Assembly: GCA_019916065.1 (NCBI GenBank)
Contig: CM034240.1
Coordinates: 51,112,372 to 51,176,371, forward strand
DNA from: Vitellaria paradoxa
Taxonomy: Eukaryota; Streptophyta; Magnoliopsida; Ericales; Sapotaceae
Length of the DNA: 64,000 nucleotides
Reading direction: 5' to 3'
The position numbers and the translations under genes were made by a program. Positions 22,601-34,437 of this stretch are shown here, piece by piece. Every line of letters begins with the position of its first letter. Position 1 is the first letter of the stretch. A model generated the notes under the pieces. That model made no database searches. It was not told where the DNA came from and worked only from the letters and a program-made list of their open reading frames with translations.

Positions 22601-23326
22601 AAACCAACAAATAAAAAAAAGTAACAACTACTGGCATTAAATCAGGTTGTTCAACAAATCAAGTTGTGCAAGAGTTGCTAAATAGATAAATTTTATAAAT
22701 CAGGTTATCCAGTTCAATCCAAAAATAAATAAATAGATAAATTCGACAACTTCAAACACCGTAATACTTATCCCAATTTGTGTCATTAATTTATACCTTT
22801 GGTCCCACTATTATATATCAGAAAAAAATGAAATAAATAAATAAATAAACATATATTAATTTATACTTAAGTAGATCAACTAGAACCAATTGATTAGCTA
22901 ATGCCATGCCATAACCAAAATTAGTTTGTGAAATATTTGTATAAGTCTATTATTTAGAAATAGTAAATATTCAAATAAAATTATTTTAAAGTCTTACATC
23001 ATTATGTGTTTATTTTTTGTAATATTGTTTTTAAGTTGAATAGTTATCTCAATGACCGAAATCAAAAAATTAAAGTAATCACTTATCTGCAAGTTAATTT
23101 ACTTAAAAATAATAAATTTATATAAAATTATTTAAATTTATTTTTGGAGTATCTTCTTGGTTGAATAGTTTTCTCAGCCAACGAAATCAATAAAAACAAT
23201 CACATATTGATAAATCTAATACTTAAAAATTATAAATTTTAAATAAAATTATTTTAATTACAACTTGTATGCCTTACATTAATTTGTTTTTACTTTTTCC
23301 ATAATATTTTGCAAAGTTGAATTATT
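22601..23326 (+). repeat. Subtilase upstream region, copy 1 flank
   Basis: It matches 33340-34060, 36225-37700 and 45335-46040 in ordered phrases: AGATCAACTAGAA, ATTGATTAGCTAATGC and GACCGAAATCAAAAAATTAA. It is AT-rich and has no ORF. Confidence 0.65.
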
Positions 23327-24560
23327 CTCGTTTAACAACGCTGTTGTTTTTTCTGTTGTCGTTTTCTATTTTTTATTTCCTGTTGCCGTTTATTTTTTCT
23401 GAAATGAAAACTGAAACTGCGTTTTGTAATGCAAGTTTATTTATAATTATTAATTTTTTATTTTAGAAAATATTTAATTTTATTAGTTTTAAAAAATTAA
23501 TAGAACTTAATAAAATATATTTTATATTAATTTAATTTATTTAATATAATTAATTGAATTAATACAGTAAATTATTTATTAAAATCATTTAATTCAATAA
23601 CTATAAAATAAAATAAATTATATTATTTATTAAAAATAATTGAATGAAATATAGATATTATATCATTTAATTTAATAAATATAAAATATATTAATTAATA
23701 TAATTAATTAAATTAATATGGTAAATTATTTATTAAAATCATTTAATTCAATAAATAAAAAATATATTAAATTATATTATTTATTAAAAATAATTGAATG
23801 AAATATAAATATTATATCATTTAATTTAATAAATATAAAATATAATAATTATAATTTAATTATATTATTTATCAAAAATAATTTAATAAAATATATTTCA
23901 TATTAAATAAATAATTAAATTAGATTAATTATTAAATTAAATTATTTATTTTTAAATTAATTAAATTATTTATTAAAATAATTTAATAAAATATATTTTA
24001 TATAAATTAAATTAATTAAATCAAAAATAATTTAATTTAATTATGCTATTTATTTAAAATAATTTAATAATAATTATTAAATTAAATTAAACATTAATGT
24101 AATTTAATTATTTATTATTAATTATTTTTATAAATTACTTATATTATTAAATTAAATTAAATTAATTAATTATGATATTTATTTCAAATAATTTAGCAAT
24201 AATTAATTATCAAATTAAATTAATTAATTTAGTTTTATTATTTATTAAAAATAATTTATATAATTAATTTATTGAATTTAATTATATTATTTATTAAAAT
24301 AACTTACTTTAATAAAATATTTGAATAAAATAATTTATTTTTATGTAATGTAACAAAAATAGACAAGATTTTAAAATTGACAAAATATTTATAACAAAAA
24401 AAGAGAATAAAGTGAAAACACTTTTTTTCTACTTTCGTTTTTCTGTTTTCGTTTTCATTTTCTTTAAAAAAAATAAAAATAAATTTAACAAACATGTTTA
24501 TATTGTTAATTTATAAAATTTAAAAAATATAAACAGAAAAATAAAAACGTTACTAGTGGC
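23327..24560. mobile_element. AT-rich Tourist-like MITE, copy upstream of subtilase copy 1
   Basis: About 1.23 kb. Left and right portions match the element inserted in subtilase copy 3 (48318-49428), including GAAATGAAAACTGAAACTGCG and ATGTAACAAAAATAGACAA. The core is degenerate TTAA/AATTA sequence. The upstream region of copy 2 reads straight across as GAATTATTAGTAACTG at about 37697-37712, so it is the empty site. Borders fit a 3-bp TTA target, as in PIF/Harbinger Tourist-type MITEs, though the first few bases of the left end appear lost. Confidence 0.75.
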
Positions 24561-24785
24561 TTAGTAACTGAAAGTTAAAAAAATAATAATAATAATAATC
24601 ACACTTGGCGACAAAAAAGTTGTGGCTCTTTCTCTTTTTGTTCAGAAACATCAATAGTTGTTTCATTGAAGGGAAATAATGAATGTATTTTTTTTTTAAT
24701 TTTTCTCATTTTATATTTTTTTTCAATTATTATAAAATAAAAAAATAATAAAAAGTACAAATATTACCACTCTTCATCCGAGCAT

Positions 24786-24793
24786 TATATAAG
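24786..24793 (+). promoter_or_regulatory. TATA box of subtilase copy 1
   Basis: TATATAAG lies 52 bp before the ATG at 24845. Sequence around it is nearly the same as at copy 2, so the core promoter of this pseudogene looks undamaged. Confidence 0.65.
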
Positions 24794-24844
24794 CAGAACT
24801 TCGATATCTTCCATTCCATTCCGTTCCGTTCCGTACGAAAGAAG

Positions 24845-27177
24845 ATGGCCATTCCAATCCACCAGGTGGCCTTATTCCTCGTCCTCTGTTTTGCTGCCGA
24901 GGCCTTCTTATCAATCCCATCGCAACCGTTTGATCATCCAAAGACTTATATCATACACGTGTCCGAATCACACAAGCCCTCCGCCTTCACTTCCCATCGA
25001 CTTTGGTATCCCTCCATCCTTCAATCGCTGTCCACCTTCTCTCCCAACACTACAAAGATTCTCTACACTTAACGTGCCGTGCATGGCTTCTCAGCCCACC
25101 TCACTGCCGCTCAGTCAGCGGAGCTCCGCAGGCTCCCCGGAATTATTTCCGTTCTACCGGACGAACTTCTCGAGATCCAAACCACGCGCACCTCTCACTT
25201 CCTGGGTCTCAGAAAAAGTTCCGGCCTGTGGCCCAACTCCAATTACGGCGAAAACATTATCGTCGGAGTCCTCGACAGCGGCATCTGGCCAGAACTGCCG
25301 AGTTTCTCCGACAAGGGACTCTCTCCGGTGCCGAGCGGTTGGAAAGGAAAATGCCAAACCGGACCTGAGTTCCCCGCTTCATCTTGTAATCGAAAAATCA
25401 TTGGTGCGAGAGCCTACCACGCAGGATATCAAGCGGTGAATGGAAGACTGGACGAATCGAAGGAATCAAAATCGCCAAGAGATACAGATGGACACGGGAC
25501 CCACACGGCTTCCACAGCTGCTGGATCGATAGTTCCGAATGCGAGCTTCTTTGGATACGGAAAAGGCGTAGCGAGCGGCGTGGCCGTCAAGGCGAGAATC
25601 GCCGTTTACAAAGTCTGTTGGAGTAAGGGTTGTTCACAAGCCGACATTCTGGCGGCGACGGATGATGCCATTTTCGATGGCGTCCATGTTATTTCCTTCT
25701 CCATTGGAGCGGGAGCTAAAACTAAACCTCGGGAATTCTACCTTGATAACATTGCGATTGGATCCTTCGGAGCAGTCCGGCATGGAATTCTGTTTTCCTG
25801 CTCAGCAGGAAACTCCGGCCCGGGTCTTTACACCACCCGTAATCTTGCACCGTGGATGCTCTCCGTCGGAGCTTCCACAATCGATAGGGAGTTCAGGGCG
25901 GATGCTGTTCTTGGCGACGGTACGATCTTCGCCGGCAAATCACTCTATTCCGGTGATCCTCTTGTGAAATCGAAGATACCACTGGCTTACGGTGGCAACA
26001 GTGGAGACAGCCAATGTCGCTCAGGGATGCTTAATCCATCCAAAGTCACCGGAAAAATTGTGATATGCGAAAGCGGAGGCAACGCTGTAGAAAAGGGTAT
26101 TGCCGTGAAGTCATCTGGTGGCGTCGGAATGATAGTGGCGAACTCTAGATCACGAGGAGATGGATTGATCGCCTATTCTTATCTCATTCCGGCAACGATG
26201 GTCAGGCGTCGTGACGGCAACAAGATCAAAGCTTACGTCAAATCTGTCCCTTCGCCAACGGCGACAATAGTGTTCAAAGGAACAGTGATTGGAACTTCAC
26301 CATCGTCTCCAAGAGTTGCGAGCTTCTCTAGCCGCGGTCTAAACAATCTAACGGCGGAGATTCTCAAACCGGACGTCATCGCCCCGGGTGTTGATATCCT
26401 GGCCGGTTGGACCGGTGCCACAAGCCCTAGTAAATTGGACACTGACCCGAGAAGGGTAGAATTCAACATCATATCGGGCACGTCCATGGCATGTCCGCAC
26501 GCGACCGGGTTGGCTGCGTTGCTGCGCAAGATGCACCCACGGTGGACCCCAGCCGCCGTCAAATCTGCTCTCATGACGACAGCTTACAACAAAGATAATT
26601 CCGGGCTTAGAATCAAGGATACTGCCAATGGAAAAACATCCACGCCATTTATCCAGGGATCGGGGCACGTGGATGCAATTAAAGCGCCTGATCCAGGGTT
26701 GGTCTACGCATGGACTATCGTGATTACTTGTCATTCCTCTGCGCCATTGGATGCAACCGGAAGCAAATTGCAATTTTTCTGAGAGGCAGTGGAACGGTGG
26801 ATTGCAGTGAACAGAGCCTGTCTAGTCCTGGTGATCTGAACTATCCATCGTTCTCGGTTGTGTTTGATTCGAACAAAAAGGTGGTGAAGTACAAGAGAGT
26901 GGTGACAAACGTTGGGAGTTCTCCGAATTCGATTTACAACGTGACAGTGAATGCTCCAACAGGTGTTAAGGTCAGGGTGTCTCCAAGTAAACTTGCATTT
27001 AACAAAGAAAACAAATCACTGTCCTACCAAATCTCATTCACCAGTGTTGTGAGGTTGGGTGAATTGGGAGTTTCTTCGCAGGCATTTGGGTCAATTGCGT
27101 GGTCTGATGGAACCCATCGAGTGAGGACCCCAATTGCTGTGGTGTGGACCCAAGCTGGCTCATTGGCATCAAATTAA
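24845..27177 (+). pseudogene. Subtilase (SBT1.4-like) copy 1, disabled
   Basis: This is colinear with the intact copy at 37990-40296 over its whole length. The signal peptide, I9 prodomain, S8 catalytic domain with inserted PA domain, and fibronectin-III-like C-terminus are all present. The catalytic residues survive: Asp in VGVLDSGIWPE, His in DTDGHGTHTAS, oxyanion Asn in SCSAGNSGP and Ser in SGTSMACPHATG. Two lesions disable it. A 3-bp in-frame deletion fuses parts of two codons and creates TAA at 25070-25072, inside the prodomain. A 1-bp deletion at about 26708 shifts the frame at the start of the C-terminal domain. After the stop, a 567-codon frame reopens at 25079. After the shift, a 155-codon frame runs to 27177. 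TATA box and AATAAA signal are intact. Decay therefore seems recent, although sequencing error cannot be excluded for the 1-bp lesion. Confidence 0.9.
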
Positions 27178-27245
27178 AATAAGAAGCTTGGCCTAAAAAA
27201 TATATGCATGCTTTTATAATAAGATGTTCAAGCTTGGTTGCTTGT

Positions 27246-27251
27246 AATAAA
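27246..27251 (+). terminator. Poly(A) signal of subtilase copy 1
   Basis: AATAAA lies 69 bp after the terminal stop, in a 3' region (AAGCTTGGCCT, ATATATGCATGCTTTTATAA) shared with copy 2. Confidence 0.6.
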
Positions 27252-27289
27252 TGTACGTCATTCTAATGAAATATTCTACTTAAAATTTC

Positions 27290-28075
27290 AGTTTGTTCAA
27301 CATTTTTATTATAATTTAATTAACTAAATCAATCAATTAAATTAAATTATTTCAACTATATTATTTATTACAAATAATGTAATTCAATAAAAATAAAATA
27401 TATAAAATATAATTTGATTGTATCATTTATTAAAAATAATTTAATAAAATATATTTTATATTAATTTAATTAACTAGTAACTAATTAGTTAATTATTAAT
27501 TATAGTTCGATTAACCAAAACGAATTTGGTGGACAATGTGTTGCTTTTCCTAACCAATTAGTTACCAAAAACTTAAATAAAATAATAAAATATTTATAAT
27601 ATTTGCTAACCAAATTAGTTGCTAAAAGTAAAACTCTGTGGGCGACTTAGTTGCCATATTGTTACCTTTTTTAACCAAAAAAAAATTTCTCCGGCAAATT
27701 ATACACTTTTTTTGATTAGATAAAATTTGGTTAACAATGGTTCTTTTTTCCCTCCCAATTGATAGCTAAAGGTAATAAATAAATATTTTATGGCTTTTGG
27801 CACTAATTTTCTTGCATAAATTTTATGTTTAGATCAAATCTCTGTGGGTAAATTTTATTTTTTTAATAATTTTTGTTATTAAAAAAATTCATTTTTTTCC
27901 TACCAAATTTTACCCGACAAAAGTCTTAATACATAAACATATATTAAAACGTATACATATTTAACTAATGATAAAAAAACGAGAGATAGTTTAAGAGATA
28001 TTTTCATAAAAAAAAATTTTTATTAATATTTTTCTGTTTAAGTTTTTATTTTTTAAAAACAGTAAATATAAATGT
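27290..28075. repeat. AT-rich repeat remnants downstream of copy 1
   Basis: At 27322-27360 the sequence matches 41383-41420 (ACTAAATCAATCAATTAAAT). From 27500 there are several variants of TTAGTTGCCAxA / ACCAAATTxGTT, such as GCTAACCAAATTAGTTGC and GGGCGACTTAGTTGCC. These resemble subterminal repeats of a non-autonomous DNA transposon. No ORF is present. Confidence 0.4.
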
Positions 28076-28079
28076 TGCC

Positions 28080-28495
28080 AAATGAAGTCAATATATTTCT
28101 CTTAAAAAAATATAATTTGTTTTCACTCTTTTTTTTTTCCTTTCTTTGTTCTAAACCAAATAATTAAATTAAATTAATTAGTTAACCTAATTAGACATGA
28201 GTTGATCATTTTGTTCGTAGAGTAAAGTGAAAAAGGTCACGTGACTTGTACATGATAATTTTTTCGTTAATTTTAATGGATGAAATTAGGGAACTAAATA
28301 AAACGGAATCGAATAATTCAAGAATATAATAGATATGTTTGATAGTTTGAGGACAAAATAAAAAAAATAATTTGAGAGATATTTTTGTAAAAAAAAAAAA
28401 TTTATTTAAAAATTATTTAATCTGCGTACCATCAAGTTGATTCACGTGACCCTAGCAGTGTCAAAATAAGTTCTTAACACTTGCCAAAAGAAAAG
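28080..28495 (-). repeat. Dispersed CACGTGA-block, inverted copy
   Basis: This is the reverse complement of 31385-31800 and 42945-43350. It runs from AATATAATTTGTTTTCACTC through GTTGATCATTTTGT and TAATTTTAATGGATGAAATTA to GTTGATTCACGTGACC and CAGTGTCAAAATAAGTTC. See the separate finding on this family. Confidence 0.7.
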
Positions 28496-28859
28496 AAAAG
28501 AAAAACAATGATTATCCATGTTAGTTAGGGGAGATAAAAGCCAGTAAGTTCTTAACACTTGCCCCCCACCCCAAATTTAAGGAAGAGACTCGAGTTTAAT
28601 TCTTTACCTTCTATTTATTTATTATTATTATTTTTTTTTTTTTGCGAGAACTCTTAGTGACCAAAATTTAATTGGTGAAAGTGAAACGATTGCCCACCAA
28701 TTATGTTTTCAGTCGTCAATAGTTTTTGCTAATTTATTTTAGTCAATAATACTTTAAAGATGAAATTGTAACTTATTTTGATCATTAAAAATGTAATTTG
28801 TTGTAATCATAATACCATTAACACATTATACATTATTCTAGTATGCATTGACAATAAAA

Positions 28860-29330
28860 AAAAATTATGATAGAATATTATTTTTTTTAATGGATGTCTC
28901 TCTCTCCTTTTCGAAAATATTGTTTTATTAAAAAAATCTATGAATAAAAATTAATAATAAAATAAAGTGATAATATTAGTATTGTAATAAAAATAAATTT
29001 TTATGAATTTATTGTTTCAAATTGATATATAAATTTTACAATTGTTTCAAAATATTTTTATTATTATTTTTGATACATCTTCTTCACCATGTAGCTTCCC
29101 CCCCCCCCCCTGAAAAAGGAAATCTATTGTGAAAAAATAATGGGCACTTTGGCCGGTGATAATGATGCATTAATGTTCACACAAGATAATAAAAAAATAA
29201 AACTGGGAAAAGAACTCTGCTTAAAAGTGGGTTCAAAGCACAAGGCTTTGGAGTGAAGCAAGAGTGAGAGCATAAATGATGATACCATATTTCGCGCGTG
29301 CTTGATGCTGATTTCTCAACATATGATAAC
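28860..29330. repeat. Copy of the ATGTCTCTCTCTCC block
   Basis: Similar blocks occur at 35830-36130 and 62740-63020 (ATGATAGAATATTATTTT, TGTCTCTCTC, AAATTGATA, ATTTTTATxATTATTTTT). Here a C12 run lies at 29099-29110. The following ATGATACCATATTTCGC resembles 63890 onward. No gene is present. Confidence 0.5.
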
Positions 29331-30520
29331 ACTACGAATCATCCGTGCTTAAAGGAATATAATTTGGTTACCTCATGTGTAAATTTGTAAAACAAACTTA
29401 CATAAAAAAAATTATAAAAATAATCTATAAAAAACTTACTAATAAAAAGAGGTTAAAATATTTATATAGTGTTTAATAAAGGTGTAAAATTTTATTATTT
29501 ATTACAAATATTATCATATTTTTTAAAATATTAATTTAAAAACTTTTATAAAGAATATTCAATAAAATATGGGAAGAGTAAGATAGTGTATTTCCACATG
29601 AAGTGACCAAAAAAGACAACTAAATTAAATTGGAAAGGAAAACAAAAAATAATTTTGACTATTGTGCAAATCCAATGGTTAAAAACATCTCAAATTTAAA
29701 TTCTTTAGCTTCTTTATTATATAAATGACACAAAGAGTATAAAAGTGTATGTATTTAATATTTTGAGTTTTAAGTACATTAAAATTGAATTTTTAATTTA
29801 AATTTTTAAAGAAAATTAAATTTAAATATTATTTTTTTGAAATAAAAAAATTTAGTTGACTTTGTCTAATAGGCATTCATATAAAAAAACATTTTAAGAA
29901 CATTTATAAAGAAATATTCAATAAAATATGAGAAGAGTAAAACTTCAGTGATATTTAGAAAGAAAGGGAAAAACCAACATTAAACACAAATACTAAAAGA
30001 GAAGAGAGGGAAGAGAAGTATTAAATATTAATTTTAAAGACAAATTTCATTTTAGAATTTTTAAAAGATAAATATTAAAAGTTCATAAATTTAAAAGTCA
30101 AATATTAAATACTAAATCTAATAGTTACCGACTAATGACGCTGATATGATTAATTGTGACACTTGAATATTGATTTGAGATCACGTCACTTGATTTCTTG
30201 TGATCCTTGGACCGAGACTAATAAACAACGAGGGTTTAGTTAGTTGTTTTTGTTTGATGTTAGCTTATTAAAAACTACGATGGTTTAAATTGTACTCGTT
30301 GATCACGATCTATTCTTGCAGAATATCAACTCCATGCATATTGTGTTGGTGAGATGATAATTAACGGTTAAAAAAAGGATAACGAGGTGATAATTATGAT
30401 ATTAGTAATGATGTACGATGATAATATATTATTTATCAGATATTATTGTTATGATATGATCACAATTATTAGTTATTTTTAATATTTACTACATGGTAGT
30501 AGCATTTTAAACGAAAAAAA
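29331..30520. other. AT-rich intergenic, no gene
   Basis: A phrase AAAGAATATTCAATAAAATATGxGAAGAGTAA occurs twice (about 29550 and 29910), suggesting a small local duplication. Nothing else is recognisable. Confidence 0.4.
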
Positions 30521-31274
30521 TTTTGAAAATTTCCTTTTCTTTTGTTTGGTGAGTAACGATATAAACGAGTACGAACGAAATTAGGATTTCATGATAAAGG
30601 CGTCAGAATTTTTTAAATAAATGTTAAATAACTATAATAGAAAAAATACTTATCTATTCAGAGCTAAAGATCTTGATAAAAAGAGAATCGCAAATGCAAG
30701 TTTTGTTAAAAATCAAATTATATCTATAATTTCACTGTACTAACAAAAATAATTGGTGGAGAGATAAAAAAAATGTAATGACTTGATAATTAAAAAGAGT
30801 ATAAATGTAGAGGTTAGATAAAGATATTTGTGAGTTTTAATTAAAAAATATGAAAAATAATTTATTATTTTTATTATTTTTTAAGTCGATCATATTATGA
30901 AAAAATTAAGTTTGACTAGTAACTTTTCATCCATTAAAATTAAAAGGGGGGTCATTCTAAAGAAATATGAGAGAGAGGGAAGAAGGAAGGGAGAGAGAGG
31001 GGAAGAGAGATTTTTGGGGGTTCTATTGAAAAGAGGAAAATAAATTTAGTGTTAAAATAATTTTTTATTTTTTATCATTATTATTTTTTTACGTGAGTTT
31101 TAATACAAAAAGTTACGTTGATCGAAACTTTTCATTTGCCGGGAGACCATTCTAAAAAAATAGACTTTTCGTTGAGCCTTTTGTTTGTTTCCCCAGCTTT
31201 ACTGGCCTTTGTCTCCTCCACCTAACATGGATGACCTTTTTTTTTGGTTTTTGGGGGGGGGGGGGCCTACCTAA

Positions 31275-31400
31275 CATGGATAACCATTGTTTTTCTTTCT
31301 TTTTTGTTTTTTTTGGCAAGTGCTTAGAACTTATTAACATGGATAACCATTATTTTTCTTTCTTTTTTGTTTTTTTTGGCAAGTGCTGAGAACTTATTTT
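31275..31400 (+). repeat. 63-bp tandem duplication
   Basis: AACATGGATAACCATT followed by poly-T/C and GGCAAGTGCT.AGAACTTATT is repeated at about 31275 and 31338. It follows a G14-type run at about 31252-31265. Confidence 0.75.
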
Positions 31401-34069
31401 GACACTGCCAGAGTCACGTGAGTCAACTTGATAGTACGCAGATTAAATAATTTCTAAACAAATTTTTTTTATAAAAATATTTCGCAAATTATTTTTTTAT
31501 AAAAATATTTCTCAAATTATTTTTTTTATTTCGTTTTCAAATTATCAAACGCATCTATTATATTCTCGAATTATTTGATTCTATTTTATTTAGTTCGAGC
31601 ACTAATTTCATTCATTAAAATTACTAAAAAAGTTATCATGTGCAAGTCATATGACATTTTTCACCCCACCCTACGGACAAAATGATCAACTCATGTCTAA
31701 TTAGATTAACTAATTAATTTGATTTAATTATTTGGTTTAGAAGAAAGAAAGAAAAAAAAAAGAGTGAAAACAAATTATATTTTTTTAAGAGAAATATATT
31801 GGCTTCGTTTGGCAACGTTTATATTTATTATTTTTAAAAAACAAAAACTTAAACAGAAAAATATAAATAAAAAAAGAGTTTTTTATGAAAATATCCATCA
31901 AACTATCTCTCGTTTTTCTAGTTTATCCTCAAACTATCAAATGCATTTATAACATTCTCAAACTATCCAATATCATTTTATTTGGTCTGAACATTAACTC
32001 CATCCATTAAAGTTAACGAAAAAATTATCATGTGTGGATAATGTAATCTTTTTTACCCCATCTCAGGGACATAATAGTCAATTCATATCTATTTCTCTCA
32101 TTTGGCGCCCAAAAGTATATGTTTTTTAATATAAATCAAAAAAATATAAATTATTAAAAATATTTTTATTAAATATAATTTTATGAATTTATTTTAAATT
32201 TTAAATAATGTTTCATATAGAATGTTTTGTTTTAAAATATCTTTTTTTAAATATAATTTTATGAATTTAAAATTATAATTTATATTCATAATTTTATAAT
32301 TTTAAATATATATCTTTTTAATTTATATCTATTTAAATTATATTATTAACTAATATTCATAGTTTTATAATTTTACAGGGAAGGGGAATAAGAGTGAAGA
32401 GTAAAATCCTAAATGCATGTTTTGATTAGAGTGGAGTAGAAAATTAAGAAAATAAAAGACATTGGTCAAAAAACAAGTTTTCTAATTTAATTATTTATAT
32501 TTCTCAACTTGCATGCCTTTGGAAAAGAAATTTTCCGCCAAAAACCAAACAAAATAAAAAATTTTGGATCTCCATCTATTTCTATTTTCTTTGACAAATT
32601 TTTAATCCAAATACAGCCTAATAGAGTTGTATCTTAGTGATGCTAATAACAACAATAATAATATATGTTTTTTGACACCAAATGGGAGGAATAAACATGT
32701 ATTAACTATACCCCTAGGTGGGGTAAAAAAATGTCACATGACCTGCACATGACAATTTTTCCGTTAATTTTAATGGATGGAATTAGTATTAGGACTAAAT
32801 AAAATAGAATTAGATAGTTTGATAATGAAATAAGTGTGTTTGATAGTTTAAGGACGAAATAAAAAAAAAAAAGATAATTTGAGAGATATCTTCATAAAAA
32901 ACTCAAAAAAATGTTTTCAATTTGTTTTTTTATTATAAATATTTTTCAACTTTAACAATTTGTCAATTGTGTTGTATCATAAAATAAATTATTTTATTTG
33001 TATTTTGTTAAATTAAAATTATTTTTAATAAATATATAATTAATTTAATTTAATTATCTAAATTAATATGTAATATATTATATTAATATTTTAATAAATA
33101 ATTAAATTAAATTAATTAGACATAAATTGACCATAATACTCTTGAAGTGGGGCGAAAAATGTCATATCACATGCCAATTTTTTCATTAAATTTAATGAAT
33201 GGAGTTAGTATTCGAACTAAATAAAATGAAATTAGATAGTTCAAAAATGTAATAGGTGCATTTAATGGTTTGAAAATGAAATATAAAAAGAAGAATAATT
33301 TAAAAAATATTTTCACAATAAAAACTCTTTCTAAATCAGTTCAACATGAGGCCTTATCGACACTCTCTGCGTGTGGATAAGGTAGACATCCATTATTGTG
33401 TCCCAGCAAGAATATTGTAGTTTAATCCGAACATATTATATATATATATATATATGCATGCTTATATTACAATTCAAACCAATCGAAGTAATTAATTTCT
33501 CTTCCAAATAAGGTTATAAAAATCAAGTTAGATAAGAGCTCTAAAGTTTGCCTTAGTTATCCTGTTATAACTCAAAACAATAAATAAATCCAACTACTTC
33601 AAATATTGTAATATTTAATTGTCTCTCAATTTATTTCATTTATATTTTTACTCCCACCATTGCGTACCAGAGAAAATAAAATAAACAACACATACCTTTA
33701 CTTGAGTTGTCAATTTATGCTTCAATAGATCAACTAGAAACAATTGATTAGCTAATGCTATGCCATAAAATATATATATATATATAGTTTGTTAAATGTT
33801 TGTAAATTTATCATTTAGAAATAATAAATTCAAATAAAATTATTTTACTCACAAATTGAAAGTCTTTCATCATTTTGTTTTTATTTTTTTTGTAATATAT
33901 ATATATTTTTAAGTTGAGATTAAAGTTATCACATAGCTAGTTGCAGGTCAACTTGCGTTAAAATAATAAATTTAAATAAAATTATTTTAATCACAACTTG
34001 TAAGTACTCTTGCATTATTTTCTTTTTATTTTTTTTAATATTTCATAAGTTGAATTATTAATCACTCCA

Positions 34070-34145
34070 CACTTGGCGACAAAAAAAATATCAAATATTG
34101 GTCGAGTTGCAGGTGAGTCTGGTGACTCTCTCTCTCTCTCTCTAT
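34070..34145 (+). promoter_or_regulatory. Orphan copy of the subtilase upstream segment
   Basis: CACACTTGGCGACAAAAAA, ATATCAAATATTGGTC and a CT microsatellite match the segment at 37743-37825 that precedes the intact subtilase, but no subtilase follows. A near-identical second orphan is at 46055-46140. Any promoter activity is inference. Confidence 0.45.
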
Positions 34146-34437
34146 AGGGCATCAATAATTGTTTCACCATAGGCGCGTTTGGAGAAAATTTTTAGCAAAA
34201 AGTTATCAACTGTTGACTCTTGATTGTTTCGCAAATAACTAATTTTTGTCATTTTTCAACTTAATTATAGTAATTTCTCAACTTAGGCTTCGTTTGTGGT
34301 AAGAAAAAATAAGATAAATTGAAATAAAATATAATTTGTGGTAAATTTTGACGTCTTTTTTTTTTTTTAAATAGCAAACCGTAGGAACGATTTTTTAAAT
34401 CCGTTCCCACGGATTTAAAAAAATTCATGAATTGTTT

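Larger units (their letters stand above)
30521..34170. repeat. Segmental duplication, left member
   Basis: This stretch corresponds in order to 41820-46165. It begins CTTTTGTTTGGTGAGTAACGAT and passes through AGAGAGATTTTTGGGGGTTC, the CACGTGA block, a TTCGTTTGGCAACGTTTAT segment and AATAAGAGTGAAxAGTAAAATCC. It ends in the subtilase-type upstream flank and CT microsatellite. Similarity is high from 33340 to 34165. The right member carries an extra ~500 bp near 44220-44700. No genes are present. Confidence 0.8.

Noticed and set aside
25003..25439. Open frames of 121-182 residues overlapping subtilase copy 1 in other frames and strand
   Set aside because: They are shadows of the GC-richer subtilase coding sequence. 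Similar shadows occur over copy 2 and no family features are present.
31152..31340. 62-residue minus-strand basic open frame
   Set aside because: Encoded by poly-C/poly-A runs and a tandem duplication; not conserved in the paralogous block at 42.5 kb.
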